Source of the DNA: Acidimicrobium ferrooxidans
GTDB lineage: Bacteria; Actinomycetota; Geothermincolia; Fen-727; Anoxymicrobiaceae
NCBI GenBank assembly: GCA_020723485.1
Contig: DYIU01000002.1
Span: forward strand, 777,190 to 841,189
Length of the DNA stretch: 64,000 bases
Direction of reading: 5' to 3'
Of this stretch, positions 1 to 8,047 are shown piece by piece. The notes beneath the pieces are model-generated. The model searched no databases. It was not told the DNA's origin and worked only from the letters and a program-made list of their open reading frames with translations. How positions within the stretch are numbered: the first letter of the stretch is position 1; each line of letters opens with the position of its first letter. The position numbers were made by a program, and so were the translations under genes.

Positions 1-65
1 TGTACTGGAACGCCCCGGGCGTCAACCGCCTGTCGGCCACCGGCTCCATAGGGGTCGGGCAGTAG
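1..65 (+). CDS. 3' end of a secreted W-Y-L-A-E-G repeat protein (partial)
   Basis: The first 65 bases read, in the frame that puts the window start inside a codon, as (M)YWNAPGVNRLSATGSIGVGQ followed by TAG. This is too short for ORF calling, but it matches the end of the repeat domain seen twice more here: the protein at 43461-47282 ends MYWNSRGAGTNTIGGW, and an internal repeat there has GHSSIGV. I therefore infer the C-terminus of a third secreted protein of this kind, whose body lies upstream of the window. Nothing can be said about its N-terminal domains. Confidence 0.6.
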   Translation, partial: YWNAPGVNRLSATGSIGVGQ

Positions 66-90
66 CCGCCAGAAGACAGACAGGAGAGAA

Positions 91-119
91 GAGAGCCCGC
101 TGACATCCTGCGGGCTCTC
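91..119. terminator. Rho-independent-like hairpin between convergent genes
   Basis: GAGAGCCCGC at 91-100 and GCGGGCTCTC at 110-119 form a perfect 10-bp stem with a 9-nt loop, followed by ATTATT. It lies between the end of the partial plus-strand gene and the end of the minus-strand dehydrogenase, so it could serve both directions. Confidence 0.65.
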
Positions 120-159
120 ATTATTCAGCGTTCAGGCTGCAGCCTGCCGCCGCAGTTCC

Positions 160-1383
160 TTATTCCCGAAGGACGTTCCTGGTGTCCACCACCAGGACGC
201 CCGCTGACCTTATCAGGTCCAGGTCGATGCCCGAGTGTGCGGTGAGTATGAGGACGCAGTCGCTCTCCCCGACGGAACGCGGGTCCAGCGGGACCGACCT
301 GTACTCCAGGCCGTCTATCTCGATGCTCTCGACGTAGGGGTCGTGATAGGAGACCTCCGCTCCGCGCTGGGCGAGCAGCTCGATTATCTTGAGGGCGGGC
401 GACTCCCGGGTGTCGGGGACGTCCTCTTTGTACGTGACGCCGATGACCAGGATCTTCGAGCCCTTCTTGCTCTTGCCGGCGCTGTTGAGCGCCTCCGACA
501 CCCACTGCACGGTGTGGAACGGCATGCTCTTGTTTATCTTCCCCGCGAGCTCTATGAACTCGGGGTAGAAATCGTACTGCTTGGCCTTCCATGCAAGGTA
601 GAAGGGGTCAACGGGGATGCAGTGGCCGCCAAGGCCCGGCCCGGGCTTGAAAGACATGAAGCCGAACGGCTTGGTGGCCGCGGCCCCGACCACGTCCCAG
701 ATGTCGATTCCCATGCGGCGGCACAGTAGCGACATCTCGTTGACGAGGGCGATGTTGACGGCACGGAAGATATTCTCGAGGAGCTTCGCCATCTCGGCGA
801 CCTCGGGGGTGGGGACGAGCGTTACTTCCTTTACCAGGTTCCGGTAGAAGGCGGCGGCGAGCCGGCCCGACTCCTCGTCGAGCCCTCCCACCACTCGCGG
901 GATGTCCGCGTAGTCCGGGCGGCCGTCCCCGGGGTCCACGCGCTCGGGGGCGTAGGCGAGGAAGAGGCCCCGACCCAGGCGCTTGCCCGCGCTCTCGAGC
1001 AGGGGCAGCAGAAGCTCGCGCGTGGTGCCCGGGTATGACGTGCTCTCCAGCACCACCAGCATGTCCTCGCTGTTGAGATTGAACGCGATGTCCTTCGCCG
1101 CGTCGGTGATGTAAGAGACGTCAGGCTGCTCGCCGTCCACGAGTGGGGTCGGCACGCAGATGAGGACCACGTCACACCGTTCGACCGAATCGAAGCTTCG
1201 CTCGACCCTGATGCCGGCCTCCGCGAGTTCGGCCGAGCGCTCGTCGGCCAGGTACTTGTCGATGCCGACCACCGGGTACCCCGCCTCGATGGCGCGACGC
1301 GCCAGGGGCAGGCCCACATATCCGAGCCCCACCACGCCCACGCGGGCGCTCCTGTCGGATACCTTCTGCTCGAGTGTCGCCAC
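160..1383 (-). CDS. Nucleotide-sugar (UDP-GlcNAc/ManNAc-type) 6-dehydrogenase
   Basis: UDP-glucose/GDP-mannose dehydrogenase family: two-step NAD-dependent oxidation of a nucleotide sugar C6 to a uronate, for surface polysaccharide synthesis. The N-terminal Rossmann motif GVVGLGYVGLPLA, the catalytic-cysteine motif GGHCIPVDPFYL and the C-terminal motif VIGVTYKEDVPDTRESPA are all present, and about 407 residues is normal. The GGHCIPVDPFYL form is typical of the WecC/WbpA/TviB branch, but the substrate is not proven. I chose the GTG at 1383, preceded by GGGGGAGAAGCA, over the longer frame starting at 1428, because the longer frame would overlap a TATAAT box. No glycosyltransferases adjoin it in this window. 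Confidence 0.88.
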   Translation of the reverse strand: MATLEQKVSDRSARVGVVGLGYVGLPLARRAIEAGYPVVGIDKYLADERSAELAEAGIRVERSFDSVERCDVVLICVPTPLVDGEQPDVSYITDAAKDIAFNLNSEDMLVVLESTSYPGTTRELLLPLLESAGKRLGRGLFLAYAPERVDPGDGRPDYADIPRVVGGLDEESGRLAAAFYRNLVKEVTLVPTPEVAEMAKLLENIFRAVNIALVNEMSLLCRRMGIDIWDVVGAAATKPFGFMSFKPGPGLGGHCIPVDPFYLAWKAKQYDFYPEFIELAGKINKSMPFHTVQWVSEALNSAGKSKKGSKILVIGVTYKEDVPDTRESPALKIIELLAQRGAEVSYHDPYVESIEIDGLEYRSVPLDPRSVGESDCVLILTAHSGIDLDLIRSAGVLVVDTRNVLRE

Positions 1384-1416
1384 TGCTTCTCCCCCGGGAT
1401 CGATACGGCCTGTGTA

Positions 1417-1422
1417 ATTATA
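1417..1422 (-). promoter_or_regulatory. Putative -10 box of the sugar dehydrogenase
   Basis: TATAAT on the minus strand, 33 nt before the preferred GTG start. No convincing -35 box is seen at the expected distance. Confidence 0.4.
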
Positions 1423-1427
1423 GAACA

Positions 1428-1457
1428 CTTGAGCCGGGGCACGAGCCCCGGCTCAAG
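1428..1457 (-). terminator. Terminator hairpin downstream of rubrerythrin
   Basis: CTTGAGCCGGGG and CCCCGGCTCAAG form a perfect 12-bp stem with a 6-nt loop, 24 bp past the rubrerythrin stop. There is no long T-run. The stem is nearly identical to the hairpin at 26039-26070. Confidence 0.6.
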
Positions 1458-1481
1458 TCGGTGTTGGGGTAAGGCGGGTTA

Positions 1482-1973
1482 CTACTCTACAAGCTTGAAC
1501 ATCTTTTTGGGCGCGCCGCAGATGGGGCACTTGTCGGGGGCTTCACCCTCGACCGTGTTTCCGCACACCTGGCACACATAGTAAACGGTCTCCTCGTTGC
1601 TCCCGATGTTCTCGAGCGCCTTCTTGTAGAGACCGGCGTGGATTTCCTCGACCGCGTTCGCGTTCTTGAACGACATCGCCGCGGCGCTGTTGCCTTCCTT
1701 CTCAGCCATCGATATGAAGTCGGGGTACATCTTTGTGAACTCGTGGGTCTCGCCGTCGATGGCGTCCTTAAGGTTGCCCTCGGTGGTGCCGATGCCGCCC
1801 AGAACCTTCAGGTGGGCGTGCGCGTGCACCGTCTCGGCGTCCGCGGCCGCCCTGAAGAGCCTTGCGACCTGGGCGTATCCCTCATCGTCGGCCTTCTTGG
1901 CAAATGCCAGGTACTTGCGGTTTGCCTGCGACTCACCTGCGAATGCTTCCTTGAGGTTGTACTCTGTCGTCAT
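1482..1973 (-). CDS. rbr: Rubrerythrin
   Basis: 163 residues. An N-terminal ferritin-like four-helix domain carries the di-iron ligand segments (GESQANRKYLAFA near residues 14-26; VEEIHAGLYKK near 108-118). A C-terminal rubredoxin-like domain has two CxxC pairs (CQVCGN and CPICGAPKKMF) that bind one Fe. Rubrerythrins reduce hydrogen peroxide in the cytoplasm of anaerobes and microaerophiles, using electrons from rubredoxin or NADH-dependent partners. The start is well supported by AGAAAGGAGATAGGCAT directly before ATG. The gene stands alone, with a hairpin downstream. It is one of the clues that the host lives with little oxygen. Confidence 0.96.
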   Translation of the reverse strand: MTTEYNLKEAFAGESQANRKYLAFAKKADDEGYAQVARLFRAAADAETVHAHAHLKVLGGIGTTEGNLKDAIDGETHEFTKMYPDFISMAEKEGNSAAAMSFKNANAVEEIHAGLYKKALENIGSNEETVYYVCQVCGNTVEGEAPDKCPICGAPKKMFKLVE

Positions 1974-2071
1974 ATGCCTATCTCCTTTCTCCGGACCCTC
2001 CAGCGCTATCGAGTGCTAATTCTATTTCCCGCGCTCCTGTCCTGCATTGATAAATATCGTACACACCGGGG

Positions 2072-3478
2072 TCACAAGCCCCTCAGGACTGTCTCGTCGT
2101 AGGGCTCCCCGGCGTTCTTCAGGCTTATGGCCTCGCGCACGGCTTCGTGCTTCTGCCGGGTCATCGGCAGGAGGTAGCACAGCACTATGCTCAGCACCAG
2201 CAGCAGCGCCGGTCCCCACGCGAACAGCAGGCGGATGCCCGTGAGCGCGGTGGAGGTCTGTTTAGCGTCCGCGACGTATCCCACCCAGGAGAGAACAAGG
2301 CCGGTGACCTGCAGGGCAACCGCGCCGGCGGCCTTCTGCACGAAGGTGGTGATGCCGGTGTACATCCCCTCCCTGCGCATGCCGGTCTTGAACTCGTCGA
2401 CCTCCACCACGTCGGGCACCATGGACCACCCGACGAAGGGGACGGCGGCCACCCCCGCCGCCGCGAAGACGATAAGGACGTAGAGCAGCGCCTCGCGCCC
2501 GGGCCGGACGAAAAGGATGCCGACTCCCTGGCAGACCGCCCAGAAGCCCGCGAAGATGATGTAGGCCGAGCGCTTGCCGTACCGGGACATGGAGATCGCG
2601 ATGACCGGCACCCACAAGAGCGTCGCCAGGAACAGCACCAGGAAGACGATGGAAGCGCGCTCGTCGCTCATCCCCATGTTGTACTTGGCGTAGTAGACCA
2701 TGACCGCGGCGGCGATGTTCACGGCGGCCGCCCCGGCCGTGTAAACGCCGACCGTGTAGAGGAAAGAGCAGTTCTTGAGCGCCGCCTGCCAGATGTCGCG
2801 GGGCCTCAGGCGCACGTCCTCCGGGAACAGCTCCCGCCCCCGTGTCACACGCCAGGTCAGCAGGATGGGCCATATCGCCACCAACCCGAAGCAGGCCGCC
2901 ATCGCGGACCAGCCCGCGGTCTCGCTCCCCAGCAGGTCCTCGAAGAGGCCGGCGAGAACGAGCGTGAGCCCGGCCGCGATTATCGTGAACACCTGGCTCC
3001 AGCCGACACGGAACGCCGCCAGGGCGTTGCGCTCGTTGTAGTCCTGGGTCATCTCCGCCGCGAGGGCGGTGTAGGGGACTCCCATCAGGGTGAAGACGGT
3101 AAAGAAGGCGATGACCGCCAGCAGGAAGTAGCCCACCTCCCACCCGCGGCTGAGCCCGAAATCGCTGAAGAGCAGCCAGGTCACCACCGCGTAAGGAAAC
3201 GCGGTTGCGAGCAGGAAGGGGCGCCTGCGCCCGTACCGCCACCTTATGCTGTCGGACCAGATGCCCACCAGAGGGTCGGTGACGGCGTCCCATATGGTGG
3301 CGACGAGCATGATGAATCCGGCTGTCGCCGGAGACAGGCCGACCACGTCGGTGCAGAAGAATAGGAAGAAGATGTAGAAGGCGCTCCAGACCAGCGTGCC
3401 GGAACCCTCGGCCCCGCCGTAGCCGAACTTGACACCCAGTGGCAGCCTGGTACCACGGTCGTCAGATGTCTCGCCCAA
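2072..3478 (-). CDS. GPH-family (MelB-like) sugar:cation symporter
   Basis: Major facilitator protein of the glycoside-pentoside-hexuronide:cation symporter family with about 12 membrane segments. Family marks include the N-terminal KFGYGGAEGSG, the DAVTDPLVG segment after helix 2, the loop WRYGRRRPFLL, and GVPYTALAAEMTQDYNERN. It would import a glycoside or hexuronide with H+ or Na+; the substrate cannot be read from the sequence and no catabolic genes adjoin it. A longer frame begins with a TTG at 3526, but that start lacks a ribosome site and abuts a repeat remnant. The TTG at 3478, preceded by GGGGGAGA at 7-nt spacing, is the better start (468 residues). Confidence 0.85.
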   Translation of the reverse strand: MGETSDDRGTRLPLGVKFGYGGAEGSGTLVWSAFYIFFLFFCTDVVGLSPATAGFIMLVATIWDAVTDPLVGIWSDSIRWRYGRRRPFLLATAFPYAVVTWLLFSDFGLSRGWEVGYFLLAVIAFFTVFTLMGVPYTALAAEMTQDYNERNALAAFRVGWSQVFTIIAAGLTLVLAGLFEDLLGSETAGWSAMAACFGLVAIWPILLTWRVTRGRELFPEDVRLRPRDIWQAALKNCSFLYTVGVYTAGAAAVNIAAAVMVYYAKYNMGMSDERASIVFLVLFLATLLWVPVIAISMSRYGKRSAYIIFAGFWAVCQGVGILFVRPGREALLYVLIVFAAAGVAAVPFVGWSMVPDVVEVDEFKTGMRREGMYTGITTFVQKAAGAVALQVTGLVLSWVGYVADAKQTSTALTGIRLLFAWGPALLLVLSIVLCYLLPMTRQKHEAVREAISLKNAGEPYDETVLRGL

Positions 3479-3528
3479 CCCGAAATCTCCCCCCGGACGG
3501 GTTTCCGAAGTCAGGCTGAATTCCAAAA

Positions 3529-3560
3529 CGCAAAAATGTGACCTGACCCCGCTATTGCAT
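3529..3560. repeat. Half copy of the GGGGTCAGGTC palindromic element
   Basis: The segment with GTGACCTGACCCC followed by GCTATTGCATT matches the right arm of the full element at 7940-8029 (CGACCTGACCCCGATGTTGCATT). Only one arm is present, so it is a truncated copy. It lies between the divergent symporter and the potassium-transport operon. Confidence 0.6.
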
Positions 3561-3566
3561 TATAAT
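3538..3566 (+). promoter_or_regulatory. Putative promoter of the potassium-transport operon
   Basis: TATAAT at 3561-3566 lies 17 nt after GTGACC at 3538-3543, which matches TTGACA at four of six positions. The -35-like part lies inside the repeat arm. The first gene starts 32 nt downstream. Confidence 0.45.
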
Positions 3567-3598
3567 CCGTGCAACATTCTATACCCTGGAGGGAGAAG

Positions 3599-3754
3599 AT
3601 GGCCGGGGTCTCGGAGGTCCGCGGCAGAGCAGCCGGCCGGTGGCGGAGGTGGGGTGACTACGCGGTGGGTATCCTCATCGAGGTGGCCGCGGTGGTCACC
3701 ATATCGCTGCTCGCCCTGCTTATCCTGTTCGTTGTCAAGGTGATAGTCGCGTGA
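3599..3754 (+). CDS. Small single-pass membrane protein preceding TrkH
   Basis: 51 residues. The start ATG has a strong ribosome site (GGAGGGAGAAG). The N-terminus is short and very basic (RGRAAGRWRRWGDY), followed by one hydrophobic segment (residues about 24-50), so the N-terminus should face the cytoplasm. The stop overlaps the GTG start of trkH (GTGA), which implies translational coupling. I recognise no family. Position and coupling suggest an accessory subunit or assembly factor for the TrkH channel, by loose analogy with KdpF in the Kdp system; that is inference. It is small enough to be missed by automatic annotation. Confidence 0.7.
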   Translation: MAGVSEVRGRAAGRWRRWGDYAVGILIEVAAVVTISLLALLILFVVKVIVA

Positions 3755-5277
3755 TACTGCGCCCGACACGGGAAGACCTGAAGCTCATCGGGTGGGGCAT
3801 CGGCCGGGTGATACTCGGGGTCGGCCTCATCATGCTCGTACCGCTGGCGGTGGCGGTAGCGTGCACCGAGTGGAACACAGTGCTCGACTTCCTGGTCGGC
3901 ATCGCGGCCTGCGTGGCGTTCTGGCTGCTCATGGAGAACACCTGCCGGGTGCGGGGGCGCGACCTCACATGGTTCCACGGGCTTATCGTGGCGTCCGCCG
4001 GGTGGCTGGTCGCGATGGTGTTCGGAGCCATCCCACACTACCTCTCAGGGCACTTCCCTTCCTTCCTCGACGCGTGCTTCGACCTGATGAGCGGGTACAC
4101 GACCACCGGGCTCTTCCTCCTCCAAGACCTCGACCACGTCTCCAACGGCCTCAACATGTGGCGACACCTTCTCACGTACGCCGGGGGGCAGGGCATAATC
4201 GTCATCGCTCTCACCTTCCTGTTCGCGGGCACGTCGGGCGCTTTCAAGATCTACGCGAGCGAGGGCAAGGAGGAAAAACTCCTGCCGAATGTCGTCCGCA
4301 CCGCGCGTGCCATCTGGATGATAAGCCTTACATACCTGGCGATCGGCAGCGTGTTCCTCTTCGTATCGCTCCTGGTAGAGGGAATGACCGTGGGGCGGGG
4401 GTTCCTGCATTCGGTATGGCTGTTCATGGGGGCCTGGTCCACCGGCGGTTTCGCCCCGCAGAACCTGAACCTGCTCTACTACCACAGCTTCATAATAGAG
4501 ACCATCACACTGGTGATATTCGTTATCGGCTCCTTCAACTTCGCACTGCACTACGCGGTGTGGACCCGCAGGCGCACCGAGATATTCCGAAACATCGAGA
4601 TTCGCTCGTTCACCATCACCGCTCTCATAACGACCTTGATCCTTGCGATCGGCTTCTCCAAGTTCCACGTATACACAACGCTTACCGAGTTCTTCCGCAA
4701 GGGCTTCTACAACCTCATCTCGGGGCACACTACGACCGGCAACAGTACGGTGTATGCGACCTCCTTCTACAAGGAGTTCGGCTTCATCGCCATGTGGGGC
4801 ATAACGATGGCGATGGCCATTGGCGCGAGCGCCTGTTCCACGGGCGGTGGGTTCAAGGGCCTGAGGATGGGCATCTTCACGAAGTCGCTGTGGGGAGACA
4901 TAAAGAGCCTCGTGTCCCCCGAGTCAGCCGTTGTGCGCGAGAAGGTGCACCACGTGAAGGACATCTGGATAGACGAGCCGCTGGTTAAGGCCACCATGCT
5001 CGTCCTCATCAGCTATGTCGTAATCTACTTCATCGGGGGACTCCTGGGAGTCATCTACGGCTACAGTCCCTCGGTGGCCTTCTTCGATGCGGTCTCGTCC
5101 GGCAGCAACACCGGCCTGTCCGCCGGGCTCACCACGCCGCTCATGCCTTCCCTGCTCAAGGTCTGGTACATCATAGAGATGTGGGCGGGCAGGCTCGAGT
5201 TCATGAGCGTATTCGCCCTGTTCGGGCTCGCGGCGGCCACCATCATCGGGAAGGGAAGGGGGGCGAAGGCCCGTTGA
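3751..5277 (+). CDS. trkH: TrkH-family potassium uptake channel subunit
   Basis: 508 residues, integral membrane protein with the four pore-loop repeats of the Trk/Ktr/HKT superfamily. The filters are SGYTTTGLF, WSTGGFAPQN, SGHTTTGNST and SSGSNTGLSAG. All four keep the filter glycine, which in this family goes with K+ selectivity. SACSTGGGFKGLRMGIFTK is the segment after the third pore helix that contributes the intramembrane gating loop. In characterised systems TrkH forms a dimer regulated by a cytoplasmic ring of TrkA/RCK domains, and the following genes supply five such proteins. The start GTG overlaps the preceding stop. This is the core of the 3599-13644 island. Confidence 0.95.
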   Translation: MILRPTREDLKLIGWGIGRVILGVGLIMLVPLAVAVACTEWNTVLDFLVGIAACVAFWLLMENTCRVRGRDLTWFHGLIVASAGWLVAMVFGAIPHYLSGHFPSFLDACFDLMSGYTTTGLFLLQDLDHVSNGLNMWRHLLTYAGGQGIIVIALTFLFAGTSGAFKIYASEGKEEKLLPNVVRTARAIWMISLTYLAIGSVFLFVSLLVEGMTVGRGFLHSVWLFMGAWSTGGFAPQNLNLLYYHSFIIETITLVIFVIGSFNFALHYAVWTRRRTEIFRNIEIRSFTITALITTLILAIGFSKFHVYTTLTEFFRKGFYNLISGHTTTGNSTVYATSFYKEFGFIAMWGITMAMAIGASACSTGGGFKGLRMGIFTKSLWGDIKSLVSPESAVVREKVHHVKDIWIDEPLVKATMLVLISYVVIYFIGGLLGVIYGYSPSVAFFDAVSSGSNTGLSAGLTTPLMPSLLKVWYIIEMWAGRLEFMSVFALFGLAAATIIGKGRGAKAR

Positions 5278-5858
5278 GCGCCTCGAGGTCGAGAAGAGGG
5301 TATCTGACCTTTGCAATGGCATGCCTGCTCGCAATGGCGCTCACCTGCGCCGCGGCCAGGAACGCAGGGGCGGCCGATACAGTCTCGATTACAAGCCTTA
5401 TCGAGGACATGAAGAAGTACGACAACCGGCAGGTCACCATTGAAGGCGAGGCCATCGGCGACATATTGGTCCGCGGCGACAACGCGTGGATAACCGTCAA
5501 CGACGACCCTTACAGCAGGAGGAGCATCGAGGAGGGTGGGGAGCTCGTAGGTATGTCCAACGTCGGCATCGGAGTATGGCTGCCCGCTGACGAGGCCCGG
5601 AAGGTAAAGGTGCTGGGCGGCTACAAGAACAGGGGCGCCAAGGTGCGCCTGACCGGGGTCTTCCATCGAGCCTGCGCGGAGCACGGTGGCGACACCGACA
5701 TCCACGCGCTCAGGCTGGAGATCCTGCGGCCTGGACACCCGTTCAAGCACTCGTTCCAGTGGGACAAGCTCGGCGCTTTCCTGCTTCTCTGCGTTGCGAT
5801 CGCCCTCCTCTGGTACTGGCGGGCGGTAAAGCGCCGCAAGTGGGCCAAGGAGGAGTAA
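5274..5858 (+). CDS. Exported membrane-anchored protein, possible OB fold
   Basis: 194 residues from a TTG start that overlaps the trkH stop (TTGA). N-terminal signal or anchor segment (about residues 9-30, ending near ARNAGAA), an extracytoplasmic domain of about 130 residues, then a C-terminal membrane helix (about 167-184) and a basic tail (KRRKWAKEE). The middle (YDNRQVTIEGEAIGD, AWITVND, VGIGVWLP, KVRLTGVFHRAC) has the strand pattern of small OB-fold domains that begin with a nucleotide-independent 'Y..k.V.i.G.v' motif. I do not recognise a named family. The tight overlap with trkH and position before trkA suggest it works with the transporter, perhaps as an extracytoplasmic sensor or stabiliser (inference). 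Confidence 0.6.
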   Translation: MSASRSRRGYLTFAMACLLAMALTCAAARNAGAADTVSITSLIEDMKKYDNRQVTIEGEAIGDILVRGDNAWITVNDDPYSRRSIEEGGELVGMSNVGIGVWLPADEARKVKVLGGYKNRGAKVRLTGVFHRACAEHGGDTDIHALRLEILRPGHPFKHSFQWDKLGAFLLLCVAIALLWYWRAVKRRKWAKEE

Positions 5859-5870
5859 CATGGGGTCAGA
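5859..5870. repeat. Possible remnant of a GGGGTCAG element end
   Basis: CATGGGGTCAGA begins one base after the stop codon of the preceding gene, in the same arrangement as the intact element next to the gene ending at 35248. No second arm is found, so this may be a relic or chance. Confidence 0.3.
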
Positions 5871-5888
5871 AGGCCTCTGGGAGTTGAG

Positions 5889-7271
5889 ATGTATGTAATA
5901 GTAGCCGGGTGTGGAAGGGTGGGTTCCCGGCTCGCCGAATACCTGTCGTTCGAGCGCCATGACGTCGCGGTCATTGACAGGGACCCGAACTCGTTCCGCC
6001 GCCTCGGAAGCGCTTTCAACGGCCTGACTATCGAGGGGCTGGCCTTCGACGAGGAGACCCTCAGGGAGGCGGGCGCCGGCGAGGCCGATGCCTTCGCCGC
6101 GGTAACGAACGAGGACAACACCAACCTGATGGCCTGCGAGGTGGCGAAGGTCGTCTTCGGGATACCTTCCGTGCTCTCGCGCCTGTATAACCCGGAGAAG
6201 GAGCTCACCTATTTCAAGCTCGACCTGGATTACGTCTGCGGCACAACGCTCATCACGCAGCGCATACAGGAGCGCCTGTTCCAGAGCGAGAAGAGCGTGG
6301 TCCAGCAGAACCGGGCGGACCTCGGCGTCAAGGTCGTCGAGCTCTACGTGGGTGAAGAGGCGCAGGGCAAGCCCGCGGGAAGCCTTAACTACGGCGTGAG
6401 CTCGAAGCTGCTGATGATCATGCGGGAAAACAGGCGCCTGCATTTCAACGAGTCCACTCCGCTCGAGTCCGGGGACCGGGTGGTCATGCTGCTGCGCCGG
6501 GAAGGGTGGGACACCGTGGTCGAGTGCCTGGGGCCAGGCGTGGACAGCGCGACCTGCCGCATGTACACAATTCCCGAGGAACTGGCCTCAGAGGCGGTCT
6601 CCGAAGAGCCCGGGGAGGGTTCGAGGGTGATAGTCGGCGGCTGCAGCATGGTCGGGGCGCACCTGGCCTATATCCTCTCCATGGAGGGGCACCAGGTGAC
6701 CATCATCGACGAGGACCCGTCCCTCTTCAAGCGCCTGCCGCCCGGCTACACCGGGGATTTCCTCGAAGGTGTCATCTACGACGAGGAGACGCTGCTCGCG
6801 GCGGGTGTCCAGGCCGCGGACGCGTTCGTATCCGTCACCAAGAAGGACAACAAGAACCTCATGGCCGCCGAGGTGGCGAGGCACGTCTTCGATGTGCCCC
6901 ACGTGATGGCGCGCCTGTTCAATCCTGACAAGGAGCCGACTTACCAGGAGCTCGGGATGCCATACGTCTGCGGCACCACCGTACTCGCCCAGGTCCTGCT
7001 GGAGCGGCTCCTCCACCCGGTGGTGAGCGTCAAGGCGTCGTGCCTCTTCAACCGGTACAACCTGGTTGAATTCGAGAGCCCCGCCTCCTGGGACGGCAGG
7101 ACGGTCCGCTCGCTGGTCGATGACGCGGGAGTGACTTTCGCCTACATAGTGAGGAGGAGCAGCGCGTACATGCCGGAGGACAACTTCGTCCTGCGCTCGG
7201 GCGACCTGGTGAGCGCGCTTGTTACGACCAAGAGACTTGCAAGGCTCGAGAAGAGCCTCCACAAGAAGTGA
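5889..7271 (+). CDS. trkA: TrkA-type potassium channel regulator, tandem RCK (first copy)
   Basis: 460 residues, the usual length of a full two-half TrkA: RCK-N (about 1-125), RCK-C (about 135-215), second RCK-N (about 245-365), second RCK-C (about 375-455). The first half has the nucleotide motif VAGCGRVGSRLAEYL ending its second strand with the acidic VIDRDP, as expected for NAD(H) binding. The second half has VGGCSMVGAHLAYIL and IIDEDP. It would form the cytoplasmic gating ring on TrkH. It is about 1.2 kb from, and strongly similar to, the copy at 8048, so the two arose by duplication. The ribosome site (GGGAGTTGAG) is modest. Confidence 0.93.
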   Translation: MYVIVAGCGRVGSRLAEYLSFERHDVAVIDRDPNSFRRLGSAFNGLTIEGLAFDEETLREAGAGEADAFAAVTNEDNTNLMACEVAKVVFGIPSVLSRLYNPEKELTYFKLDLDYVCGTTLITQRIQERLFQSEKSVVQQNRADLGVKVVELYVGEEAQGKPAGSLNYGVSSKLLMIMRENRRLHFNESTPLESGDRVVMLLRREGWDTVVECLGPGVDSATCRMYTIPEELASEAVSEEPGEGSRVIVGGCSMVGAHLAYILSMEGHQVTIIDEDPSLFKRLPPGYTGDFLEGVIYDEETLLAAGVQAADAFVSVTKKDNKNLMAAEVARHVFDVPHVMARLFNPDKEPTYQELGMPYVCGTTVLAQVLLERLLHPVVSVKASCLFNRYNLVEFESPASWDGRTVRSLVDDAGVTFAYIVRRSSAYMPEDNFVLRSGDLVSALVTTKRLARLEKSLHKK

Positions 7272-7275
7272 AGGG

Positions 7276-7938
7276 GTGAGGGAGATCTACATCGTGATAA
7301 GCGGCGGGGGGATGGTCGGGGCTTTCCTCGCTGAGGACCTGTCGGACAAGAACACCGTGGTGGTCATCGAGAAGAACCCCGACCGCTGCGAGAGGATCGC
7401 TACCGCCACCCGCGTGATGGTCATCAACGGGGACGCCTGCGACTACCGCACCCAGCAGGAGGCCAGGGTGGAAAAAGCCGACGTCTTTGCCGCGGTGACC
7501 GGCGACGACGACGACAACCTGGTGGCCTGCCAGCTCGCCAGGACCTCATTCGACGTCGCCCGCGTGGTGGCGCGCGTGAACAACCCCAAGAACGAGCGTA
7601 TCTTCAACCTGATGGGAATCGAGGCTATCTCGAGCACGACGGTCATCGGGCACCTCATCGAGGAGGAGACGACCGTCGGGGACGTCATCACCCTCCACGT
7701 GCTCAAGAAGGGGAAACTGGCCATCGTAGAGGTGGACATACCCAGTGAAAGCTGCAGCTCCTGCGGCAAGGCAGTAAAAGACCTCGGCCTGCCGGCCGGG
7801 TGCGTGCTGGCGTCGATAATCAGGGGCGACGAGGTCATAGTCCCACAGGGAGATTCGGTCATCCAGGCGGGCGACTCGGTCATCGCTGTCGCATCCGTGG
7901 ACAAGGAAGCCCGGCTCAAGAAGATCCTGACCTCGTAG
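7276..7938 (+). CDS. Single-domain TrkA/RCK protein, GGG type (first copy)
   Basis: 220 residues: one RCK-N domain (IYIVISGGGMVGAFLAEDL, then VVVIEKNP; about 1-125) and one RCK-C domain (about 140-218). The GTG start is 4 nt after the previous stop, with AAGTGAAGGG in front. It belongs to the same subclass as the protein at 12982 (GGG..VGxFLA, N-P-K-N-x-x at the end of RCK-N) and resembles the M. tuberculosis CeoC/CeoB type of half-length TrkA. Such half-length proteins would assemble as dimers of dimers, possibly mixed with other RCK proteins here. A palindromic repeat begins 1 nt past its stop. Confidence 0.9.
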   Translation: MREIYIVISGGGMVGAFLAEDLSDKNTVVVIEKNPDRCERIATATRVMVINGDACDYRTQQEARVEKADVFAAVTGDDDDNLVACQLARTSFDVARVVARVNNPKNERIFNLMGIEAISSTTVIGHLIEEETTVGDVITLHVLKKGKLAIVEVDIPSESCSSCGKAVKDLGLPAGCVLASIIRGDEVIVPQGDSVIQAGDSVIAVASVDKEARLKKILTS

Positions 7939-7939
7939 C

Positions 7940-8029
7940 GCAACATCGGGGTCAGGTCGTTTTGTTGCATTTCCAGAATCATTAGGGCAACGGGAGCAAA
8001 TGCACAAAACGACCTGACCCCGATGTTGC
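7940..8029. repeat. Palindromic element, GGGGTCAGGTC type (complete)
   Basis: Arms at 7940-7969 and 8001-8029 are inverted repeats that match except for one base. Each arm contains CGGGGTCAGGTCGTTTTG flanked by TTGCA. The core is 31 nt. It sits between two trkA genes and is the best full copy of the class whose halves occur at 3529 and 56799. Confidence 0.85.
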
Positions 8030-8041
8030 ATTCGATATAAT
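8014..8041 (+). promoter_or_regulatory. Putative promoter using the repeat arm
   Basis: CTGACC (8014-8019, four of six to TTGACA) lies 16 nt before TATAAT (8036-8041); the trkA start codon is 6 nt further on, so the transcript would be nearly leaderless. The same repeat-plus-TATAAT arrangement occurs at 3538-3566. Confidence 0.4.
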
Positions 8042-8047
8042 AGCCGC

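Noticed and set aside
2007-2030. TTAGCACTC upstream of rubrerythrin as a CIRCE (HrcA) operator
   Set aside because: Only one half-site is present; the second GAGTGCTAA at 9-nt spacing is missing.
2147-3364. Long open frames antisense to real genes (for example 405 residues here)
   Set aside because: In GC-rich DNA the other strand often lacks stops; the products have no recognisable domains and the opposite frames encode clear proteins.
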